64,000 nucleotides of DNA from Tianweitania aestuarii (GTDB lineage Bacteria > Pseudomonadota > Alphaproteobacteria > Rhizobiales > Rhizobiaceae). The notes under the pieces are model-generated. The model was not told the DNA's origin. It was given only the letters and a program-made list of their open reading frames with translations, and did no database searches. The stretch's first letter is position 1, and every line of letters begins with the position of its first letter. The translations under genes and the position numbers were made by a program. Below, piece by piece: positions 37,757 to 46,730 of the stretch. Where the stretch lies: the NCBI RefSeq assembly GCF_018457165.1, contig NZ_JAFMNX010000004.1, positions 124,001 to 188,000 on the forward strand, written 5' to 3'.

Positions 37757-39226
37757 CTATGAAGGCCGCTCGTACTCCAGTTGGCAACCCGGATTCATCA
37801 ATCCTTGTGGATCCACGGCCTGTTTCAGCGCGGCAAGCAGTGCCCTTTGCGCCGGCGCGATGCGGGCTTCATGTTCGGTCCTTTTTAAGCGGCCGATACC
37901 ATGTTCGGCGCTGAGCGAGCCGTTGTAAGCATCGAGAACCGTATTGATGGCCTTCTTCGCATCATGAATGCGCGCCTCGATCTCGTTCCGCGAAAGGCCG
38001 GCCGGCGGCAGAACGTTCAGATGAACATTGCCATCGCCGATATGCCCATAAGAAACGCAGATCGCGTCCGGCACGACGTCAATCACCGCCTGCTCGGCTT
38101 CGCGGACGAAATCAGGAACTTGCGACAACCGCACGGAAAGGTCGGTACGCAGATGCGGCCCACGCTTCGCCTGGCCTTCGTTCATGCCTTCGCGGAACAG
38201 CCACAGATTGCGCGCTTGTGCCGTCGAGCTGGCGATGACCCCATCCGCGACCAGTCCTTCCTCCATGACGGCTTGAAGAAACCGTTCCGTCAGGTCGTTG
38301 ATGTCGACCAGACCGGAGCCGGATATTTCCAGAAGCACGTAGGCGGCATGATCTCCAGATATCGGCATCTCGAGGTCGGGAATTGCTTCGCGGGCGAGAC
38401 CGAATGCCACCGGCGGCATGAACTCGAAGGCAGACATCAGGTCACAACAGTCGCGCCGGGCGCGGCGGAAAAGCGCGATCGCATCATCGAGGGAATTGAG
38501 CCCCAAAAGCGCCGTGGCGACCTGATCGGGCTGCGGCGCGAGCTTCACCGCCACCGCGGTGATGATGCCGAGCGTGCCTTCCGCGCCAATGAAGATCTGC
38601 TTGAGATCGATGCCGCGATTGTCCTTGCGAAGCGTCGACAGCCCGTTGAGAATCGACCCGTCCGGCAACACGCATTCGAGACCGAGCACCAGTTCCCGTG
38701 TCATCCCATAGCGCAGAACGTTGATGCCGCCGGCATTGGTCGAGACATTGCCGCCGATACGGCAGGACCCTTGTGCGCCAAGCGCCAGCGGAAAGAACAT
38801 GCCTTCGCATGCAACCGCGTCCTTGAAGTCCGAAAGAATGCAGCCGGCCTCTACCACGGCAGAGAAATCATCAGGGTCGATGCGGCGAATGGCGTTCATG
38901 CGCTCCAGGCTGATCACCACTTGATCGGCTGGTCGATCAGGCAGCGCGCCAAGAACGAGACCCGTATTGCCGCCTTGCGGAACGATCGACAAACCGAGGC
39001 GCGCGCAGGTTTTGACCGCATCGGCCACTTCGTTGGTGGTGCGCGGGCGCAGGACCGCCACCGCTTCCGACGTCACATCGCCATGCCAGTCCCGGCAATA
39101 TTTCTCAGTAGCCGGTCCGGAAAGAACCATGTCGTCACCAAGCGCCTGAACCAGCAAGTGGATGCAGTCCGATTGCTGTCTGGCGTTCACAACTGGATCG
39201 ACTTGTCCACTCACCTTCGCTTCCAC
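37757..39226 (-). CDS. FAD-binding oxidase, D-2-hydroxyglutarate/D-lactate dehydrogenase group
   Basis: 489 residues. An N-terminal FAD_binding_4 domain shows PQGGNTGLVLGA and GGNVSTNAGGINVLRYG; a C-terminal FAD-oxidase domain carries SYGHIGDGNVHLNV and EHGIGRLKR. The group oxidises D-2-hydroxy acids and passes electrons to a carrier. It is cytosolic or peripheral; no signal peptide is seen. It is divergent from the DenD-like gene across 137 bp and followed by the regulator. In this cluster it may oxidise a sugar acid or a 2-hydroxy-acid by-product; the substrate is not determined. Confidence 0.9.
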   Translation of the reverse strand: MEAKVSGQVDPVVNARQQSDCIHLLVQALGDDMVLSGPATEKYCRDWHGDVTSEAVAVLRPRTTNEVADAVKTCARLGLSIVPQGGNTGLVLGALPDRPADQVVISLERMNAIRRIDPDDFSAVVEAGCILSDFKDAVACEGMFFPLALGAQGSCRIGGNVSTNAGGINVLRYGMTRELVLGLECVLPDGSILNGLSTLRKDNRGIDLKQIFIGAEGTLGIITAVAVKLAPQPDQVATALLGLNSLDDAIALFRRARRDCCDLMSAFEFMPPVAFGLAREAIPDLEMPISGDHAAYVLLEISGSGLVDINDLTERFLQAVMEEGLVADGVIASSTAQARNLWLFREGMNEGQAKRGPHLRTDLSVRLSQVPDFVREAEQAVIDVVPDAICVSYGHIGDGNVHLNVLPPAGLSRNEIEARIHDAKKAINTVLDAYNGSLSAEHGIGRLKRTEHEARIAPAQRALLAALKQAVDPQGLMNPGCQLEYERPS

Positions 39227-39271
39227 CTTTCGAACCGGTCAGCCAAATATCTGTTTTCAACGCAACGGTAT

Positions 39272-39290
39272 AAGGTTATCAGACAACCTT
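39272..39290. promoter_or_regulatory. Operator dyad in the divergent promoter of the sugar-acid cluster
   Basis: AAGGTT (39272-39277) and AACCTT (39285-39290) flank ATCAGAC, giving a dyad whose core TTATCAGACAA resembles the arm TTGTCAGA of the dyad at 36870-36888. It lies between the divergent FAD-oxidase and DenD-like genes, 46 and 74 bp from their starts, so one bound repressor could control both directions. Confidence 0.6.
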
Positions 39291-39363
39291 ACAATAGGAT
39301 TGTTGTCGCACCGCTGTTTCTTGAAAGCCAGGCGGTTCGCAGGCGACGGGGAGGCCGCTCACT

Positions 39364-40350
39364 TTGCATATTCTGATTATCGGTGCCGCCGGCATGGTGG
39401 GACGCAAGCTCACGCAGAAGCTCGTCAAAGACGGGAAGCTCGGCGAGCGTGCGATCGATGCGTTGACACTGGCCGACATGGTCACGCCCGATGCTCCCCA
39501 CGGCTTTGAAGGCAAGGTGACGCTCCAAACGGCAGACCTTTCCGCGCCGGGCGAAGCAGCGCGTCTCATAGGCGCGCGCCCAAATGTCATCTTCCATCTC
39601 GCTGCCATCGTGTCGGGCGAGGCCGAACTCGATTTCGCGAAGGGCTACCGCATCAATCTGGACGGCACGCGCTACCTGTTCGATGCAATCCGCGAAGCCC
39701 ATGATGTCGATGGCTACAAGCCGCGGGTGGTCTTCACATCCTCCATCGCCGTCTTCGGCGCTCCCCTGCCCTATCCCATTCCCGACGACTTCCACACCAC
39801 GCCGCTCACCAGCTACGGCACGCAAAAGGCTATCTGCGAGCTTCTGCTGTCGGATTATTCGCGCAAAGGCTTCTTTGACGGCATCGGCATTCGCCTGCCA
39901 ACCATATGCATTCGCCCGGGAAAGCCGAACAAGGCGGCGTCCGGCTTCTTTTCGAACATCCTGCGCGAGCCTCTTGTGGGACAGGAAGCCGTTTTGCCGG
40001 TGTCGGACGATGTGCGCCACTGGCATACCTCGCCGCGCTCAGCCGTCAGCTTCCTCGTTCATGGCGCGAAGATCGACGTAGAGACGGTCGGCCCAAGGCG
40101 CAATCTGTCCATGCCCGGCCTGAGTGCAACCGTCGGCGAGCAGATCGAGGCGCTGCGCCGTGTCGCCGGAAACAAGGCTGTGGCGCTGATCCGGCGCGAG
40201 CCGGACGAAATGGTGATGCGCATGTGCGCCGGTTGGGCACCAGGCTTCGAGGCAAAGCGGGCAACGGCGCTCGGCTTCGAGGCCGAAACATCCTTCGACG
40301 ACATCATCCGGGCCCACATCGAAGACGAACTTGGTGGCGCCTTGCAATGA
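39364..40350 (+). CDS. NAD-dependent epimerase/dehydratase, D-erythronate dehydrogenase (DenD)-like
   Basis: 328-residue extended SDR. The N-terminal GAAGMVGRKL cofactor motif and the catalytic YGTQK motif (Tyr-x3-Lys) are present. The pattern around HLAAIVSGEAELDFAKGYRINLDGT is characteristic of DenD-type proteins. The apparent start is TTG at 39364, with GGGGAGG 9 nt upstream. DenD oxidises D-erythronate to its 2-keto form; a related aldonic acid is equally possible here. It is first in a three-gene operon in which each gene overlaps the next. Confidence 0.87.
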   Translation: MHILIIGAAGMVGRKLTQKLVKDGKLGERAIDALTLADMVTPDAPHGFEGKVTLQTADLSAPGEAARLIGARPNVIFHLAAIVSGEAELDFAKGYRINLDGTRYLFDAIREAHDVDGYKPRVVFTSSIAVFGAPLPYPIPDDFHTTPLTSYGTQKAICELLLSDYSRKGFFDGIGIRLPTICIRPGKPNKAASGFFSNILREPLVGQEAVLPVSDDVRHWHTSPRSAVSFLVHGAKIDVETVGPRRNLSMPGLSATVGEQIEALRRVAGNKAVALIRREPDEMVMRMCAGWAPGFEAKRATALGFEAETSFDDIIRAHIEDELGGALQ

Positions 40351-41258
40351 AAGGAGAAGAAGAACCAAAGCGGCCGCGCATCGCCTTTCTTGGAACCGGC
40401 CTCATGGGCGCACCGATGGCGCGCCGCCTTTTGCAGGCAGGCCATAGGGTAACGGTCTGGAACCGAGATCCAGCCAAGGCACAGGCTCTGCATGCAAACA
40501 AAGCCGTTGTCGCGCCCACAGCAGCTGATGCGGCACGCGATGCGGATGTCGTCTTCACCATGCTGAGCGATGGCGATGCGGTGAACGATGTCCTGTTCAA
40601 CCAGGGCGTGGCGGATGTGCTCCGAGCAGGCGCGGTTGTTGTCGACACATCGTCGATCGCACCACCTATTGCCCGCCGCCATTGCGAATTGCTCGCAGCG
40701 CGTCAGGTGCATCATGTCGATGCTCCCGTGTCTGGCGGTGTTGTTGGTGCAGAAGCGGGTACGCTTGCGATTATGGCGGGCGGTGATGGGGCCGTTATCG
40801 AGAAGCTCGCAAACCTGTTCGGCGTGCTTGGTCGTGTGACGCATGTCGGCCCTTCGGGCTCAGGCCAGATCTGCAAGCTCGCCAATCAGCAGATCGTCGC
40901 CATCACCATCGGCGCCGTCGCCGAGGCCATGATGCTGGTTGAGGCCGGTGGAGCGGATCGCGGCCGGTTCCGTGACGCGATCCGGGGCGGGTTTGCCGAA
41001 AGCCGCATCCTGGAGCTTCACGGCAAGCGGATGGTGGATCGCGCCTTTGAGCCAGGAGGCCCTTCGCGCTTGCAGCTGAAGGATCTCGATGCCGTCGCGG
41101 CCATGTCGGAAATGTTCGGCCTCACCTTGCCGCTGACCTCCTTGATACGGGACGAATTTCAGCAGTTCGTTGCCGAAGGTGGCGGCGAGATCGATCACAG
41201 CGGACTTCTGCTGCATCTCGAGACGATGAACGATCGCCAGGGGAGACCGGTTCGTTGA
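40347..41258 (+). CDS. NAD(P)-dependent 3-hydroxyisobutyrate-dehydrogenase-family oxidoreductase
   Basis: 303-residue beta-hydroxyacid dehydrogenase. The cofactor motif FLGTGLMGAPMA is near residues 14-25. The substrate motif DAPVSGGVVGAEAGTLAIMAGG and the catalytic-lysine region GSGQICKLANQQIVA are intact. The start overlaps the DenD-like stop (ATGA at 40347). The family includes L-threonate dehydrogenase LtnD, tartronate semialdehyde reductase and 3-hydroxyisobutyrate dehydrogenase. It would oxidise or reduce a short hydroxy acid in the sugar-acid pathway; which one is not clear. Confidence 0.88.
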   Translation: MKGEEEPKRPRIAFLGTGLMGAPMARRLLQAGHRVTVWNRDPAKAQALHANKAVVAPTAADAARDADVVFTMLSDGDAVNDVLFNQGVADVLRAGAVVVDTSSIAPPIARRHCELLAARQVHHVDAPVSGGVVGAEAGTLAIMAGGDGAVIEKLANLFGVLGRVTHVGPSGSGQICKLANQQIVAITIGAVAEAMMLVEAGGADRGRFRDAIRGGFAESRILELHGKRMVDRAFEPGGPSRLQLKDLDAVAAMSEMFGLTLPLTSLIRDEFQQFVAEGGGEIDHSGLLLHLETMNDRQGRPVR

Positions 41259-43039
41259 GCGAAAACAACAAAGCAAGTCGCCGTCTTCGTTCGCAGGACT
41301 GGTTCGACAACCCGGATCATCTCGATCTGACGGCGCTGTATCTCGAGCGCTTCATGAACTACGGCACGACGCCGGAGGAACTGCGCAGCGGAAAGCCCAT
41401 CATTGGCATTGCCCAGTCCGGCAGTGATCTGAACCCATGCAACCGCCACCACCTCGACCTCGCCAAGCGGCTGCGCGACGGCATTCGCGATGCCGGCGGC
41501 ATTCCGATCGAATTCCCCACCCATCCGCTGTTTGAAAACTGCAAGCGTCCCACAGCAGGGCTCGACCGCAATCTTGCTTATCTCGGTCTGGTTGAGATCC
41601 TTTACGGCTACCCGCTCGATGGCGTTGTTCTGACCACCGGCTGCGACAAGACCACACCATCGGCCCTGATGGCTGCTTCCACGGTCGATATCCCGGCGAT
41701 CGTTTTTTCGGGCGGTCCGATGCTGGACGGCTATCATGATGGCGATCTGGTCGGCTCGGGCACGGTGATCTGGCGCTCGCGTCGAAAGTTCGCCGCAGGC
41801 GAAATCGACCAAGAGCAGTTCCTGGAAGCGGCGCTCAGTTCGGCACCCTCCATCGGCCACTGCAACACGATGGGTACGGCATCCACGATGAATGCCATGG
41901 CCGAAGCGCTCGGCATGTCGCTCACCGGATGCGCGGCCATTCCAGCAGCCTATCGCGAACGGGGGCAGATGGCCTATCGAACCGGCCGCCGCGCGGTGGA
42001 ACTGGTGCTGCAGGACATCCGCCCTTCGTACATCCTGACCCGCGCCGCCTTCCTCAATGCCATCATGGTGAATTCCGCGATCGGCGGCTCGACCAATGCG
42101 CAACCGCATCTGATGGCGATGGCCAAGCATGCCGGCGTCGCATTGAACGCCGACGACTGGCAGCTTCACGGCTTCGAAATTCCCCTGCTCGCCAACGTCC
42201 AGCCGGCGGGTGCTTATCTCGGCGAGCGGTTTCATCGCGCCGGTGGCGTGCCGGCGATCATGTGGGAACTGCTGCAAGCCGGTAAGCTGGATGGAAACTG
42301 TCCCACGGTCACTGGCAAGACGATGGCCGCCAACCTCGAAGGTCGCCAGTCCGATGACCGCGAGGTGATCAGGTCCTATGCCGAGCCCTTGCGCGAACGC
42401 GCCGGCTTTCTGGTGCTCAAAGGCAATCTGTTCGACTTCGCCATCATGAAGATGAGCGTCGTCTCGGAAGACTTCCGCAAGCGTTACCTCAGCGATCCCG
42501 GCCACGAAGGCGTGTTTGAAGGCAAGGCCGTCGTGTTCGACGGATCCGAGGATTATCACGCCCGGATCAACGATCCGTCGCTCGCCATCGACGAACGGTC
42601 GATCCTGGTGATCCGCGGCGCCGGCCCGCTCGGCTGGCCCGGCTCGGCCGAAGTCGTCAACATGCAACCGCCAGACCACTTGCTGAAACGCGGCATCATG
42701 AGCCTTCCGACGATCGGCGATGGCCGGCAATCGGGAACAGCCGACAGCCCGTCGATCCTCAATGCGTCGCCGGAAAGTGCGGCAGGCGGCGGCCTGGCTT
42801 ATGTCCGGACCGGCGATGTCATTCGCATCGACTTCAATGCCGGCCGATGCGACATGCTGGTCGACGACGATGAAATCGAGCGGCGACACGGCGATGGCAT
42901 CCCGCAAGTCGCTGCCGACGCAACTCCCTGGCAGATGCTTTACCGGCAAACCGTGACGCAACTGGCCGATGGCGCAACCATCAGGAACGCAGACACGTTC
43001 CGCCAGATCGCCAAGGTGCCGCCTCGCCACAACCATTGA
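41255..43039 (+). CDS. IlvD/Edd-family aldonate dehydratase (D-xylonate/L-arabinonate type)
   Basis: 594 residues, the length of the rhizobial pentonate dehydratases, with the same RHNH C-terminus. Iron-sulfur ligand positions are Cys62 (PCNRHH), Cys130 (TTGCDKTTP) and Cys203 (GHCNTMGT), matching the [2Fe-2S] pattern of that branch. SGTADSPSILNASPE is the conserved active-site region. It removes water from an aldonate to give the 2-keto-3-deoxy acid, the substrate of an XylX-type enzyme such as the one at 35656-36816. The apparent start is TTG at 41255, overlapping the upstream stop, with AGGGGAGA upstream. Confidence 0.92.
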   Translation: MSENNKASRRLRSQDWFDNPDHLDLTALYLERFMNYGTTPEELRSGKPIIGIAQSGSDLNPCNRHHLDLAKRLRDGIRDAGGIPIEFPTHPLFENCKRPTAGLDRNLAYLGLVEILYGYPLDGVVLTTGCDKTTPSALMAASTVDIPAIVFSGGPMLDGYHDGDLVGSGTVIWRSRRKFAAGEIDQEQFLEAALSSAPSIGHCNTMGTASTMNAMAEALGMSLTGCAAIPAAYRERGQMAYRTGRRAVELVLQDIRPSYILTRAAFLNAIMVNSAIGGSTNAQPHLMAMAKHAGVALNADDWQLHGFEIPLLANVQPAGAYLGERFHRAGGVPAIMWELLQAGKLDGNCPTVTGKTMAANLEGRQSDDREVIRSYAEPLRERAGFLVLKGNLFDFAIMKMSVVSEDFRKRYLSDPGHEGVFEGKAVVFDGSEDYHARINDPSLAIDERSILVIRGAGPLGWPGSAEVVNMQPPDHLLKRGIMSLPTIGDGRQSGTADSPSILNASPESAAGGGLAYVRTGDVIRIDFNAGRCDMLVDDDEIERRHGDGIPQVAADATPWQMLYRQTVTQLADGATIRNADTFRQIAKVPPRHNH

Positions 43040-43090
43040 CGGAATGCGAGCCGTCCTTCGTTGATCTTGGCGGGAACGCCTTCGCCTCAA

Positions 43091-45055
43091 TCAACGCCGG
43101 TTCAACAGCCAGACGAGATAAGGTCCGCCCACCAGGGCGGCGACGAGGCCGATCGGGAGTTGGTAGGGGAAGGCCAGCGTGCGGGCCATCCAGTCGGCCA
43201 GAACCATCAAGGCAGCGCCGATCAGAACCGCGCCGATGAGCTGCGGGATCGGTCGAACAAAGCCTGCGAGGCGCGCCATATGCGGCGCCATCAGGCCGAC
43301 AAAGGAAAGCGGCCCGACAAACAGGGTCGAAGCGGCGGACAGAAGGGCGGCGATCAGCACAAGTATGCTTGCAGCCAGGCTGCGCTTCAGTCCAACCGAC
43401 TGAGCAAACGACAAGCCAAGCGGCAGAACCTGCAGCCAGCGTGCCAACAGCGGCAAGGGCGCGATGAACAGCACGGCAGCAGCCAGTGCGGTCATCGCAT
43501 CTTCAGGCGAAACGCGCGAGGTCGAGCCGCTCAGCCAGTTCAGCAACCGCAGCGATTCCGGCCCTCCCCGCGCCATCACGACGGTGACGAGCGCGCCGGC
43601 CAGAGAGCCGACCGCGATGCCTGACAGAAGAAGGCGTTCTGCCGCAAAGCGATGACGCGCTGATAGGGCGATCACCAGGAGGATCGCGATCACGGCCCCG
43701 GCTGCAGCGCCGCCGAGCTCGACCAGGCGCGATGCAGCAGGCATGAACACGAGAACTGCGGCCAACCCGACCCCCGCGCCAGAGGATATGCCGAGCACTT
43801 CGGGGCTCGCCATGGCGTTGCCGGTTATGCGCTGCATCAACACGCCGGCCGCTGCCAGCATTGCACCGGCTGCGGCGGCCGCGATGAAGCGCGGCGCTCG
43901 CCAGGGTACCACGAGATCTAAGATGTGACCCGTTGCGAGCGCCCAGCCCTCGCCGTTCTTGCCGACAAACAGCGCGCAGGCAGCAAGCACAAGGAGCAGC
44001 AAAGCCGGGAAAAGAAGGCGCCAGGATGCCGCTCTGGCGGCCAGAACGACGCTTTGCTGCGTCACCCGAAGCGAGCCGCCGAGACGCGGCAGCAGCCATA
44101 AAAGAAGCGGGCCCCCAAGAAGCGCGGTGGCGGCGCCCGTCGGCACTGTTTGGCTGATCCCCAGCGACACGAGCCGCACCAGACCGTCTGTCATGAGCAG
44201 GATCAGGGCACCGGCGATCGGCGACAAAAACAGGATCTGCCGCAGGGTTCGCGCACCTGCCATGCGCGCGAGGTTGGGCGCGGCAAGACCGATGAAGCCG
44301 ATGACACCAACCTCGGCCGTCACCGACGCTGCGAGGAAAACCGAAAGCGTCAGCACCGCGAGCCGGGTTCCCGTGACGCCAAGGCCGAGCGCCCTTGCAT
44401 TGGCGTCGTCCAGCGCCAGAAGCTCGAGGGGCCGGATCAGCAAACCGGCGACAACGGCCGCGAGAACGAAGCGGATAACGAGCGAAATGGTCGGCGCCCA
44501 GCTTTGCTGTTCCAGCGAGCCGCCGCCCCAGATGAACATCGACATCATGTATTCGCCATTGGCGAGGATCAGCGTTGCCGAAAAGGCGGCAGCGATCAGC
44601 GAGATCAGCATGCCGCTGAGAACAACGGTGATCGGATCAAGCGCGCGGCGCCAGGAAAGGGCGACCACCAGAAACAGCGCAAGCGCGCCACCAACGAAGG
44701 CCACGCCTTCCCGGGCAACGGCCATCAGACCAGGCGCATAAAGAAGCGCCGCACTCATCGCGAGCTGCGCGCCCGAAACAACACCGAGCGTCGACGGGTC
44801 GGCGATCGGATTGCGCAACACGCGCTGCATCAACGCACCCGCGAGCCCCAATGCGGCGCCCGCTAGAAGTGCAACAGCGCCGCGTGGCAGCGTCGCGTAA
44901 AAAAGGATGAGCCCCGCCAGCCGATCGCCGGGTGCCGGCCAGTCACCGACAATCTGCCAGCCGAACAACATGGCCGTCAGCAGGCCTAAGCCCGCCAGAA
45001 GGAGGGTCGCTGACAGTGTCGGGGTCGTGGCCAGCCGGAGGCGATTTAGGCTCAT
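43091..45055 (-). CDS. fhuB: Iron-siderophore ABC transporter permease, FhuB type (double length)
   Basis: 654 residues. Two tandem FecCD permease halves (about 1-330 and 340-654) are fused, as in ferric-hydroxamate FhuB, each with about ten membrane segments. Each half carries FecCD blocks such as GFIGLAAPNLARMAG and PLSFVGLMAPHMARLAG. The start overlaps the FhuD-like stop by four bases. It is last in the receptor-fhuC-fhuD-fhuB operon and is convergent with the dehydratase gene. Confidence 0.95.
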   Translation of the reverse strand: MSLNRLRLATTPTLSATLLLAGLGLLTAMLFGWQIVGDWPAPGDRLAGLILFYATLPRGAVALLAGAALGLAGALMQRVLRNPIADPSTLGVVSGAQLAMSAALLYAPGLMAVAREGVAFVGGALALFLVVALSWRRALDPITVVLSGMLISLIAAAFSATLILANGEYMMSMFIWGGGSLEQQSWAPTISLVIRFVLAAVVAGLLIRPLELLALDDANARALGLGVTGTRLAVLTLSVFLAASVTAEVGVIGFIGLAAPNLARMAGARTLRQILFLSPIAGALILLMTDGLVRLVSLGISQTVPTGAATALLGGPLLLWLLPRLGGSLRVTQQSVVLAARAASWRLLFPALLLLVLAACALFVGKNGEGWALATGHILDLVVPWRAPRFIAAAAAGAMLAAAGVLMQRITGNAMASPEVLGISSGAGVGLAAVLVFMPAASRLVELGGAAAGAVIAILLVIALSARHRFAAERLLLSGIAVGSLAGALVTVVMARGGPESLRLLNWLSGSTSRVSPEDAMTALAAAVLFIAPLPLLARWLQVLPLGLSFAQSVGLKRSLAASILVLIAALLSAASTLFVGPLSFVGLMAPHMARLAGFVRPIPQLIGAVLIGAALMVLADWMARTLAFPYQLPIGLVAALVGGPYLVWLLNRR

Positions 45056-45918
45056 GCCACGCGCTTCAATTCTTCAGCGAGTAGACGCGCAAAACGCCGT
45101 GCTGCCGGCAAACCACCGAAGGGGTTGATGTTCGGCAACCAAACGGTGCGGCCTTCCCGCACCGCCGGCATCGCCCGCCACAACGCGCTCTGCGGCAAGG
45201 TCCGTGCAGCTTCGGGAGGAACGGGACCAACCACGGCGATGATCGCATCAGGATGATCGGCAAGGCTTTCAAGACCCACCGGCGCGGCTGCGCTGTAAGC
45301 GGTTCTCGTTGCCCAGGAGTTCACGAAGCCCATCCGCGCGGCAACATCGCCAAACATGGAGTCGCTTCCGAATGCACGAAAGTGCCTGGCATCACCCAGA
45401 TTGATGATCAGGATCGGACGTTGCCGCTGACGCGCCAGCCGTTCGCCCGTTGCCGCAAGAAAATGCTCCGTTTCAGAGATATAGGTCTCGGCTCGTGCTT
45501 GAAGACCCTGATCGCCAGCCATGCCGCGCATGGCGGCAACGGCCTTTTCGAAGGGTGCTTGCCCGCGCAGATAAATGCTGAACTCGCGCACGGGCGCCAT
45601 GCGCATCAGCGTGTCGTTGGCCCAGGCCGAATAATTCGATCCATAGATGAGGGACGGCTGCAGGGTGGCGAGAAGCTCGAAGTTGAGTGCGCCGCGAAGC
45701 CCGAGATCGATGATGCCATCCGGCAGTGCCGGCTCGGCCACGATCTTCTGGTAAAGCACGAGCTCCACGGCCGCCATCGGCTTCAGCCCAAGCGCCAGCG
45801 CCGTTTCCAGCAGCGCCCAGTCGACAATGGCGATGCCCCCTTCGTCAGCGCGCGCGGAGGCAAAAGGCAGCGCAAGACTGCCGGCAAAAAGCTGAAGAAG
45901 GTTGCGGCGGGTTCTCAC
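45052..45918 (-). CDS. fhuD: Iron-siderophore binding protein, FhuD type
   Basis: 288 residues. The start is a GTG at 45918 overlapping the ATPase stop (GTGA); a longer upstream frame would run through the ATPase gene. The N-terminus RTRRNLLQLFAG is a twin-arginine motif followed by a hydrophobic segment ending near ASARADEG, so Tat export is likely, as for E. coli FhuD. The body is a class III periplasmic binding protein with a long central helix. It delivers a ferric siderophore to FhuB. Confidence 0.9.
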   Translation of the reverse strand: MRTRRNLLQLFAGSLALPFASARADEGGIAIVDWALLETALALGLKPMAAVELVLYQKIVAEPALPDGIIDLGLRGALNFELLATLQPSLIYGSNYSAWANDTLMRMAPVREFSIYLRGQAPFEKAVAAMRGMAGDQGLQARAETYISETEHFLAATGERLARQRQRPILIINLGDARHFRAFGSDSMFGDVAARMGFVNSWATRTAYSAAAPVGLESLADHPDAIIAVVGPVPPEAARTLPQSALWRAMPAVREGRTVWLPNINPFGGLPAARRFARLLAEELKRVA

Positions 45919-46730
45919 CGGACGAACGCGACGGGAATGCCGCTGTCGGGATGGGTGAACAGCCCCATCGAGATCCCGTAGATCCGCTCGAGCACGTCCG
46001 CGCGCATGATGTCGGCCGGTGTGCCATCGGCGACAATGCGGCCCGATCCCATGGCCACCAGCCGGTCGCAGATGCGCGCTGCCATGTTGATGTCGTGCAG
46101 AACGACAACGACGCTGAGACCGCGCTTTCGGGCAAGGTTGCGCACGAGATCGAGCATTTCGGTTTGATGTGAGATGTCGAGGGCGGATGTCGGCTCGTCC
46201 AGCACGAGGCATTGGGTGTCCTGCGCAAGAAGAAGCGCCAGCCACACACGCTGACGCTCGCCGCCCGACAGGGTGTCGACCAGGCGCGCACGGAACGGTG
46301 TGACGCCGGTCTGATCCATCGCTTCGGCGACCTTGGCGCGGTCCACAACCGTGAAGCGCCCGAAGGTGCCGTGCCAGGGAAAGCGGCCAAGCGCGACGAA
46401 TTCTTCGACATTCATGCCATCGGTGCTCGGCATGAACTGCGGCAGATAAGCCAGCCGACGCGCGAAAACCCGATCGCCTTGGCTCTGGATATCCTCGCCG
46501 CAAAAATGGATGCGCCCTGAGGCAGGCACTTCCTGCCGGGCCAGCATCTTCACCAGCGTCGACTTGCCGGAACCGTTGGGCCCGATCAGGCCATGGATCT
46601 GCCCTGCTTCCATACGCAGATCGAGGCTCTCGATGATCGAGCGCCCCGGAACACGAAACGAGACCCCCGCCAGATCAAACAATGCATGCTTGCTAGCGGC
46701 AGGTCTCGCGGCTGACGCTTCCGCTACCAT
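45915..46730 (-). CDS. fhuC: Iron-siderophore ABC transporter ATP-binding protein, FhuC type
   Basis: 271 residues. Walker A is GPNGSGKST at 50-58, the signature is LSGGERQR, and Walker B is CLVLDEPTSALD. The RLAYLPQ Q-loop and EFVALGRFPWHG are typical of FecE/FhuC ATPases. Its first seven bases overlap the receptor's 3' end. A later in-frame start is possible, since the first 14 residues are unconserved. It powers FhuB. Confidence 0.93.
   Translation of the reverse strand: MVAEASAARPAASKHALFDLAGVSFRVPGRSIIESLDLRMEAGQIHGLIGPNGSGKSTLVKMLARQEVPASGRIHFCGEDIQSQGDRVFARRLAYLPQFMPSTDGMNVEEFVALGRFPWHGTFGRFTVVDRAKVAEAMDQTGVTPFRARLVDTLSGGERQRVWLALLLAQDTQCLVLDEPTSALDISHQTEMLDLVRNLARKRGLSVVVVLHDINMAARICDRLVAMGSGRIVADGTPADIMRADVLERIYGISMGLFTHPDSGIPVAFVR

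Noticed and set aside
41195-43090. Minus-strand open frame of 631 codons
   Set aside because: It lies entirely antisense to the IlvD/Edd dehydratase, whose cysteine motifs are unmistakable. The product is rich in Arg/His/Ala, typical of a GC-rich shadow frame.
45919-46503. N-terminal extension of the FhuD-like protein
   Set aside because: It overlaps the FhuC gene out of frame. The GTG at 45918 with a twin-arginine signal is the natural start.
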